Of a DNA stretch of 36,256 bases, positions 32,464 through 36,256 are shown in pieces. The DNA lies in NCBI GenBank assembly GCA_017502435.1, contig JAFVUZ010000014.1:1-36256 (forward strand). Direction: 5' to 3'. The translations under genes and the position numbers were made by a program. Below the pieces are notes generated by a model. That model was not told the origin of the DNA. It saw nothing but the letters and a program-made list of their open reading frames with translations, and did not search any database. Origin of the DNA: Lentisphaeria bacterium (GTDB lineage: Bacteria; Verrucomicrobiota; Lentisphaeria; Victivallales; Victivallaceae). Positions within the stretch are counted from its first letter, which is position 1. The number at the start of each line of letters is the position of its first letter.

Positions 32464-33287
32464 TTCTTCCTCATTTTTTCGGCGATTTTCAGATAATCAA
32501 CCGTAGTTTTGACATCATGCACCCGTACTATGGATGCTCCTTTTTGTGCTGCGAGAACAGAAATCAATGCAGTTGCACCGTCACTGTCTGCAGGCTCATT
32601 TATATTCAGCGTCTCACGGATGAAACGTTTGCGTGAATGTCCGGCAAGCACCGGTGCGATTTCCCTGAAAATATCAATATTTTTCAGCAGTTCAAAGTTT
32701 TCTGCCGCACTTTTGGAAAAGCCGATACCGGGATCAACAATTATATTTTCTGCAGCAACTCCGCATTTGACTGCGTATTCAAACTGTTTCTGCAAAAAAT
32801 CATAAACTTCTCTGACAACATCGCTGTATTGATGCTGTGTATTTGATTTGCCGCCATCAAGAGAATGCATTATCACCAGTTTTGCATTGAAATATCTGAC
32901 AACTTCTGCCATGTCGGGAGAATAAACAAGTCCACTGACATCATTTATAATATCTGCTCCGTTATCAAGACAGATACCGGCACACTTGCTCTTGCGTGTA
33001 TCTATACTGATTATTGAAGCCGGACGGAGTTTTTTGACAGTCTGCAAAACTCCGAGCAGCCGTTCAATTTCAGTTTCAAGCGGCACTTCTTCTGCCCCCG
33101 GACGGGTGGATTCACCGCCGAGGTCCAGAATATCTGCACCTTCATCCAGCAGACGCAATGCAAGGTCGATTGATTGCTGTTTGCTGTTGCCGCCGCTGAA
33201 TGAATCCGGTGTGCAGTTGACTATGCCCATGACCAATGCACGCCCGGAGGCGTGCAAAAAGTCAGACATATCTGAAAAATTACTCAT
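32460..33287 (-). CDS. folP: Dihydropteroate synthase FolP (275 aa)
   Basis: FolP joins p-aminobenzoate to the pterin pyrophosphate in folate synthesis. Motifs: MGIVNCTPDSFSGG, ILDLGGESTRPGA, SIDTRKS, DINDVSG-like IINDVSGL, and IIVDPGIGFSK; the late LAGHSRKRFI is also typical. The best start is ATG 33285-33287, one base after the gyrA stop (TAA-A-ATG); a start at 33419 would add a 44-residue tail overlapping gyrA. Coupled to gyrA and cdaA. Confidence 0.95.
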   Translation of the reverse strand: MSNFSDMSDFLHASGRALVMGIVNCTPDSFSGGNSKQQSIDLALRLLDEGADILDLGGESTRPGAEEVPLETEIERLLGVLQTVKKLRPASIISIDTRKSKCAGICLDNGADIINDVSGLVYSPDMAEVVRYFNAKLVIMHSLDGGKSNTQHQYSDVVREVYDFLQKQFEYAVKCGVAAENIIVDPGIGFSKSAAENFELLKNIDIFREIAPVLAGHSRKRFIRETLNINEPADSDGATALISVLAAQKGASIVRVHDVKTTVDYLKIAEKMRKN

Positions 33288-33288
33288 T

Positions 33289-35907
33289 TTACTGTTGTTC
33301 TTCAGAATTATTTTCCTCAGTTCCAACCTGGGCATCGGGAAGGATTTCGGCATCTCCGGCATCGTTTGCATTTGAGTCGTCGTCGGATTTTTCACCTTCG
33401 ACTTCTTTGAATTTTGCAACGCCGGTGATTCGGTCGTTTTCGTTGAGATTCATGATGCGTACGCCTTTTGAAGCACGTCCGACGGCACGGATCTCATTGG
33501 CTGGAATACGGACGAGCTGACCGCATTCGGTGGTCATCAGCAGTTCATCGTCATCATTGATCTGTACTGCAGTTACAACAGATTCATTTTCTTTGAGACG
33601 GATACTTACGACGCCTTTTGCACCGCGGTTGGTTTTGCGGTAAGTTGAAACAAAGGAGCGTTTGCCCATACCGCCGTCGGTAATGACGAGGACCTGCGGA
33701 CCGCTGCCGGTGACGGGAGCTTCATCATTTTCGGAAACTTCTTCATTTTCGTCGATTTCGACATCTTCAACGTGTTCATGAATGATTTCCATGCTGACAA
33801 TATCATCGCCGTCAAGTTTGAAACGCATACCGGTTACGCCGCGTGCGGTACGTCCCATCGGACGGATCTGTTCGTCAGTCTGGTCGAAACGGCATGCCAT
33901 ACCTTTGCGGGTTGAAAGAATGACTTCATCGCCGTTTGAGGAAATTGCAGCACCGATAAGGTCGTCGTCTTCCTCGATAACGAGGGCACGGAGACCGGTA
34001 CGGCGGAGATTTTTGAAGAGAGAAAGTGAACTCTTTTTGATATATCCGAGGCGGGAAGCCATGACGATAAATTTATCGGGATCTTCAAATTCCTCTTTTT
34101 TGACTGTAAGCATGGCACAAATTTTTTCGCCGGGCATGACTTTGATCATATTGACAATTGCCTTGCCGTTGCCGGTGCGGCTGCCTTCAGGAATTTCATA
34201 TACATTGAGCCAGTACATGAAGCCGCGGTCGGTAAAGAAGAATATCAAATCGTGACTGTCGGCATTAAAAATGTGTTCAACATAGTCGCTGTCTTTTGTC
34301 TTCATGCCGATAATGCCTTTGCCGCCGCGATGCTGGGTTTTGTAAGTATCTGCCGGTACACGTTTGATATAACCGGTGTTGGATACGGTAATAACGCAAC
34401 TGTGGCGGGGAATAAGGTCGGCAATATTGAGATCGCTGTCATCAAGAGTGATTTCTGAACGGCGGGGATCTGCATATTTGGCTTTAATGTCAAGCAGATC
34501 TTCACGGATGACACCGAGACGCATTTCGCGGGATGCCAGCAAATCTTTGAGGTATTTGATAGTGGCAAGTTTTTCCTGATATTCAGAATTCAGTTCTTCT
34601 GCAGAAAGTCCGGTCAGCTGATGCAGACGCATTTCAAGGATCGCAGCCACCTGAACTCTTGAGAATTGGAAACGTTCAACCAAAGCATCGGCAGCATCCT
34701 GTTTGGTGCGGGAATCGCGGATGATTTTGACAACTTCATCAATATTATCCAGAGCCTTGAGGAAACCTTCGAGGATATGGGCACGTGCTTCTGCTTTTTT
34801 GAGTTCAAACTGTGAACGGCGGATAACAACTTCCATTCTGTGGTCGAGATATGCTTCAAGCACCTGAATAAGATTCATAATGCGAGGGCGGTTATGGTCA
34901 ACGACCAGCATGATCGCTCCGTAACCTGTCTCCAGAGAAGTATGAGTATAAAGCTGATTCAGAATGACATTTGCCATTGCGTTCTGTTTGATATCGATAA
35001 CAACACGGATGCCGGTACGGTCACTGGATTCGTCACGGAGACCGGAGATGCCGACGATTTTTTTATCTTTGACGAGATCGGCAATCTTTTTGACCATTTC
35101 TTCCTTGTTAACCATATAAGGAATTTCGGTAATAACGATGCGTTCATGGCCGTTGACTTCTTCGATTTCAGCACGGGAGCGGACTTTGACACTGCCGCGT
35201 CCGGTGGCATAGAAGCGGCGGAGAGCAGCTTTGCCTCTGATAATGGCGCCGGTCGGGAAGTCGGGGCCGGGGAGATACTGCATAAGTTCATCGACTGTTG
35301 CTTGCGGATTATCCAGCAAAGCGACAGTTGCATCAATGACTTCGCCGAGATTGTGCGGCGGGATTGAAGTTGCCATACCGACACCGATACCGGTCGTACC
35401 GTTGACCAGCAGCTGCGGATAGCGGGCGGGCAGAACGGCAGGTTCAAGGCTTGATTCGTCAAAAGTCGGCATCATATCGACAGTATCTTTGTCAATATCT
35501 GCGAGCAGTTCTTCAGCAAGTCTTTCCATACGGCATTCAGTATAACGGTAAGCCGCGGCTTTGTCACCGTCGATTGAACCGAAGTTACCCTGTCCGTCAA
35601 CGAGAACGGCACGCATGGAAAAGGGCTGAGCCAGACGGACCATTGCGTCATAAACGCTGAAGTCGCCGTGGGGGTGATATTTACCGATAACTTCACCGAC
35701 TACGCGTGCACTTTTCATGTAGGAGTGACTTTTTGTCAAACCGAGCTGACGCATGGCGAAAAGGATTCGGCGGTTTACGGGTTTGAGACCGTCACGTACA
35801 TCGGGGATCGCACGGCCGACATTGACAGAGAGAGAGTATTGGAGATAAGCGGTATGCATGATGTCATCAATGCTGACCGGAATATCCCGCATTTCAAATT
35901 CGCTCAT
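33289..35907 (-). CDS. gyrA: DNA gyrase subunit A (872 aa)
   Basis: GyrA cuts and rejoins DNA in gyrase. It shows the N-terminal breakage-reunion domain with the active-site tyrosine Y122 (AAAYRYTECRM), the numbering coinciding with E. coli, and a C-terminal DNA-wrapping domain with the GyrA box QHRGGKG, which separates it from ParC. The quinolone pocket reads HPHGDFSVYDAMVR: residue 83 is Phe rather than the usual Ser (or Ala/Thr) and D87 is retained. The C-terminus is very acidic. AAGGA precedes the ATG. First gene of the gyrA-folP-cdaA-cdaR operon. Confidence 0.97.
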   Translation of the reverse strand: MSEFEMRDIPVSIDDIMHTAYLQYSLSVNVGRAIPDVRDGLKPVNRRILFAMRQLGLTKSHSYMKSARVVGEVIGKYHPHGDFSVYDAMVRLAQPFSMRAVLVDGQGNFGSIDGDKAAAYRYTECRMERLAEELLADIDKDTVDMMPTFDESSLEPAVLPARYPQLLVNGTTGIGVGMATSIPPHNLGEVIDATVALLDNPQATVDELMQYLPGPDFPTGAIIRGKAALRRFYATGRGSVKVRSRAEIEEVNGHERIVITEIPYMVNKEEMVKKIADLVKDKKIVGISGLRDESSDRTGIRVVIDIKQNAMANVILNQLYTHTSLETGYGAIMLVVDHNRPRIMNLIQVLEAYLDHRMEVVIRRSQFELKKAEARAHILEGFLKALDNIDEVVKIIRDSRTKQDAADALVERFQFSRVQVAAILEMRLHQLTGLSAEELNSEYQEKLATIKYLKDLLASREMRLGVIREDLLDIKAKYADPRRSEITLDDSDLNIADLIPRHSCVITVSNTGYIKRVPADTYKTQHRGGKGIIGMKTKDSDYVEHIFNADSHDLIFFFTDRGFMYWLNVYEIPEGSRTGNGKAIVNMIKVMPGEKICAMLTVKKEEFEDPDKFIVMASRLGYIKKSSLSLFKNLRRTGLRALVIEEDDDLIGAAISSNGDEVILSTRKGMACRFDQTDEQIRPMGRTARGVTGMRFKLDGDDIVSMEIIHEHVEDVEIDENEEVSENDEAPVTGSGPQVLVITDGGMGKRSFVSTYRKTNRGAKGVVSIRLKENESVVTAVQINDDDELLMTTECGQLVRIPANEIRAVGRASKGVRIMNLNENDRITGVAKFKEVEGEKSDDDSNANDAGDAEILPDAQVGTEENNSEEQQ

Positions 35908-35961
35908 AATTTTTCCTTGTTAAAAGTGATATTTTGCAATATTGTTGTTGTTTGACGTAAA

Positions 35962-35991
35962 ATAACACAAATTTGCAAATAAACAAGTCAA
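35962..35991 (-). promoter_or_regulatory. Putative gyrA operon promoter
   Basis: On the minus strand TTGACT (35986-35991) and TGTTAT (35962-35967) are 18 bases apart, about 55 bases before gyrA. The -10 is a weak match. Confidence 0.45.
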
Positions 35992-36256
35992 ATTTTTTAA
36001 TAATGGCAAAAAAAATTGTAAAAAATTATAAAAATGCCGTTTTTTTGCGTTTTAAAGCCTCTCTATTGCAAAATACCATGTTTTTTCATAAATCAAAACG
36101 CTGTGTACTAAACGTAGACTGATTTTTTATTACAAGGGGGCTTACGCCGCCCCCTTGTATCCCCGGCGCCGGGTACGACCCGGAGCGATGTGACGCTGGC
36201 GCGTGAATGTCGGCGGCTGTGTGGTGTTTAGCTATTTTTTCGGCGGAATGTTCGAT
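35992..36256. other. Gene-free right end with GC-rich hairpins
   Basis: No ORF is supported. An AT-rich half is followed by a GC-rich half. The latter has a 10-bp perfect stem-loop (ACAAGGGGGC at 36132-36141 with 36149-36158) and a 12-bp palindrome, CCCGGCGCCGGG (36162-36173). They resemble dispersed intergenic repeats more than a terminator, since no T run follows the stem. Confidence 0.5.

Noticed and set aside
33289..35907. ParC rather than GyrA
   Set aside because: The GyrA box (QHRGGKG) and the long wrapping domain with acidic tail identify GyrA.

Overview
The window suggests a Gram-negative, fermentative gut-type bacterium of the Planctomycetes-Verrucomicrobia-Lentisphaerae group, most likely Lentisphaerota (Victivallales-like). 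The inference rests on two short exported proteins with a prepilin-type N-terminus ([19 protein letters not shown]), a secreted DUF4838 protein next to a GH130 phosphorylase, and GC-rich repeats between AT-rich genes. No rRNA or other taxonomic marker is present, so this is inference.

Bases 1-218 are a non-coding flank. Bases 219-23220 form a roughly 23-kb genomic island in a tRNA-Met gene (initiator-like, CAT anticodon, minus strand, 23175-23249). The 3' half of that tRNA plus its 5-base T run (50 bp) is repeated exactly at 219-268 and 23171-23220, the arrangement left by integrase-mediated insertion into a tRNA. No integrase gene is visible. Shorter tRNA-3'-end-like scars near 56-73 and 19032-19043 suggest repeated or nested insertions.

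The left island end (269-1640) holds a truncated reading frame, a small conserved-type protein, a metallophosphoesterase interrupted by one in-frame TAG, and two tiny overlapping ORFs. The core is a tightly packed minus-strand operon (16593 down to 1675): excisionase-like HTH protein, HsdM, RhuM, HsdS, a GHKL-ATPase/PD-(D/E)XK nuclease protein, a non-canonical reverse transcriptase, HsdR, a DUF262-DUF1524 (GmrSD-like) protein and a second, longer DUF262 protein. The RT and the GHKL-nuclease lie between hsdS and hsdR and look like a separate antiviral cassette inside a type I restriction-modification operon. This is the most unusual feature of the window.

From 16.7 to 18.7 kb are small accessory genes (zinc-ribbon protein, DUF2188 protein) and an Xre/ImmA-type regulator-protease pair. 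From 19.5 to 22.3 kb lies a second restriction-modification pair: a PD-(D/E)XK nuclease convergent with a methyltransferase that carries its own specificity domain, separated by a 28-bp perfect palindrome.

Right of the tRNA is ordinary chromosome. A minus-strand glycan-use cluster (two prepilin-like proteins, GH130 mannoside phosphorylase, secreted DUF4838 protein) lies beside a divergent AraC regulator and a flavodoxin-fold oxidoreductase. A housekeeping operon gyrA-folP-cdaA-cdaR follows. GyrA has Phe at position 83, the main quinolone-resistance site. Bases 35992-36256 hold no gene, only GC-rich hairpins.
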